Source: an uncultured Parabacteroides sp. (GTDB taxonomy: Bacteria; Bacteroidota; Bacteroidia; Bacteroidales; Tannerellaceae). Taken from it: a stretch of 64,000 bases of DNA. Of this stretch, positions 62,939-64,000 are shown in pieces (the stretch's first letter is position 1; each line of letters begins with the position of its first letter). Made by a program: the position numbers and the translations under genes. Under the pieces are notes generated by a model. It saw only the letters and a list, made by a program, of their open reading frames with translations, was not told the origin of the DNA and ran no database searches. Location of the stretch: NCBI GenBank assembly GCA_944325335.1, contig CALUZR010000011.1:1-64000 (forward strand). The letters are read 5' to 3'.

Positions 62939-63949
62939 TTATCCAATTGTAGTCCAATACGGAGCGTTCGACATCTTGTTCAGATAAGCGATATGGTCAT
63001 CATCGAGCAATGCCATAATCATTTGGAAACCGGCTTGTTCTTGTACCGTCAGGATTTCCTGGATACGGCTGCAAGCCACCTGGATGCCACGAGCTTCCAA
63101 TTCCTTGTAAGCCTTGCGGAAGACGATGTTCAATTCCATGTGCGTCGTTGCGCCCACGCCGTTGATAATCAAAAGCGCCTTGTCGCCTGCTTTCGGCTTC
63201 AACTGCTGGCAAAGGAGATCGACCATTTCGGCTGCTGTATCGTCGGCTGATACGAGCGGTTTCTGTCCACCGCCACCTTCACCATGCTGGCCCATACCGA
63301 TTTCCATAATACCTTCAGGCAGGTCGGAAATCGTTTCGCCGTTCTGCGGATGCGTGCAAGAACGCATAGCCACAGCCAATGTAGCGCAATGCTTCGTATA
63401 ACGTTCACCGATTTCTACCAATTCGTCCAGGCTCTTGCCCTCTTCCGAAGCCGCGCCCAAGATTTTGAACAAAGGCACGCAACCGGCCAAACCGCGGCGG
63501 TCCTTATCATCCGCTCCGATACCGGCACTGATATCATCGTGCGTCAAGATTTGTTTTACTTTGATGCCTACGCGAGCTGCCAACTGGCAAGCCATGTTCG
63601 CACTCATCACGTCGCCCGAGTGGTTCAATACCACCAACAGGATACCGGCTTCACGCTTCATCAATTGCAAAGCCTGGAACACACGTTGCGCTCCCGGAGC
63701 AGCAAAGATATCGCCCACTACGGAGCAATCCAACATGCCTTCGCCCACAAAGCCGCTCAATGCAGGTTCATGTCCTGAACCACCTAAGGTTACGATAGCC
63801 ACTTTGTCTTCGCTCTTCGGATTCGCACGAACTACAATGTTTTCACCACCTAATTTCACCTGGTTCGGATAAGCCAATACGTATCCTTCCAATAATTCCG
63901 GCGTAATATGTTGCGGATCGTTGATAAATTTTGTTTTTACTTCAGCCAT
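62939..63949 (-). CDS. dhaK: Dihydroxyacetone kinase subunit DhaK
   Basis: A 336-residue substrate-binding subunit. Motifs: LGGSGHEPALSGFVGEGML, NHSGDVMSAN (catalytic Asp), and EIGMGQHGEGG with the histidine that binds the ketone carbonyl covalently. The GIHGEPG motif of dihydroxyacetone-specific DhaK is altered to GQHGEGG, so the true substrate may be a different ketose, e.g. erythrulose or a related dicarbonyl; this is inference. It is the first fully visible gene of the operon; an upstream frame ends 23 nt before its start. Confidence 0.9.
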   Translation of the reverse strand: MAEVKTKFINDPQHITPELLEGYVLAYPNQVKLGGENIVVRANPKSEDKVAIVTLGGSGHEPALSGFVGEGMLDCSVVGDIFAAPGAQRVFQALQLMKREAGILLVVLNHSGDVMSANMACQLAARVGIKVKQILTHDDISAGIGADDKDRRGLAGCVPLFKILGAASEEGKSLDELVEIGERYTKHCATLAVAMRSCTHPQNGETISDLPEGIMEIGMGQHGEGGGGQKPLVSADDTAAEMVDLLCQQLKPKAGDKALLIINGVGATTHMELNIVFRKAYKELEARGIQVACSRIQEILTVQEQAGFQMIMALLDDDHIAYLNKMSNAPYWTTIG

Positions 63950-63972
63950 AATTCTACCATTTTAAAAAGTTA

Positions 63973-64000
63973 TTACTTGATTTCCATTAACTCAAGGGCA
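63973..64000 (-). CDS. C-terminal end of an unidentified upstream gene (partial)
   Basis: At the right edge the reverse strand reads an open frame ending ALELMEIK and a TAA stop at 63973. It ends 23 nt before the dhaK ATG, so it is probably the preceding gene of the same operon. Too short to identify. Confidence 0.3.

Overview
This window is chromosomal DNA of a member of the Bacteroidales, probably a Parabacteroides/Tannerellaceae-like gut or oral anaerobe; the family-level placement is inference. The evidence is the recurring Bacteroidetes -7 promoter box TAnnTTTG upstream of many starts, weak Shine-Dalgarno signals, a pyrophosphate-dependent phosphofructokinase, a UpxY/NusG-like antiterminator, large TonB-dependent receptors with carboxypeptidase-like N-terminal domains, HU-like proteins with C-terminal DUF4469-type domains, a serine-type sulfatase and a TamB-like AsmA-family protein. 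Most genes are moderately GC-rich with a strong preference for C/G third positions. The two genes at 23.7-26.0 kb stand out, the first being clearly AT-rich.

Layout. 0.1-10.5 kb (+): patatin-like outer-membrane phospholipase, ArnT-like glycosyltransferase, RlmD, an MltF-like lytic transglycosylase, a small conserved protein, Xaa-Pro aminopeptidase and cobyric acid synthase. 10.5-18.5 kb (-): orphan UpxY-like antiterminator behind a 42-bp repeat array, Cof-type HAD phosphatase, sulfatase/metallophosphoesterase pair, PPi-PFK and nicotinate phosphoribosyltransferase. 18.5-20 kb: a 1.5-kb stretch with no convincing gene. 20-30.2 kb (+): M23 peptidase, phosphohexomutase, a PD-(D/E)XK-like plus beta-CASP nuclease pair, a copper module (HMA-AraC regulator and CopA with a fused CopZ-like tail) and a lipoprotein. 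30.3-42.3 kb (-): a uvrA-yigZ-hypothetical-gtrA-dnaB run, an HU-like protein, a HigB-type toxin with a truncated antitoxin, a nucleotide-sugar dehydrogenase, a membrane-anchored NUC-family nuclease, three tRNAs and a branched-chain aminotransferase. 42.4-54 kb: two divergent outer-membrane receptors, CinA C-terminal protein, TsaD and TamB. 54-60.4 kb (-): small beta-barrel proteins, an AAA_14/DUF4143 ATPase, a second HU-like protein and a membrane TPR/LuxR-type regulator. 60.5-64 kb (-): an operon of DhaK, DhaL, an LsrF-type aldolase/thiolase and a beta-propeller lipoprotein, continuing beyond the right edge.

The most unusual content is non-coding. Five intergenic regions carry unrelated tandem arrays whose units are each palindrome-bearing and are 21, 22, 22, 42 and about 42 bp long, close to two or four helical turns. 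Each array lies upstream of a start codon: before the transglycosylase, before the UpxY promoter, before both HU-like genes, and between two divergent outer-membrane receptor genes. Separately, six copies of a transposase-free long-inverted-repeat element (arms of about 40 bp built from repeated ACAGAT) are dispersed between genes, three of them carrying or adjoining a second palindromic element. None of these arrays looks like CRISPR, since there are no unique spacers.

Functionally the window is mostly housekeeping and envelope biogenesis (phospholipase, glycosyltransferase, murein enzymes, TamB, receptors), with accessory modules for copper resistance, toxin-antitoxin function, a possible nuclease pair, and a kinase/aldolase pathway for a small phosphorylated ketone substrate.
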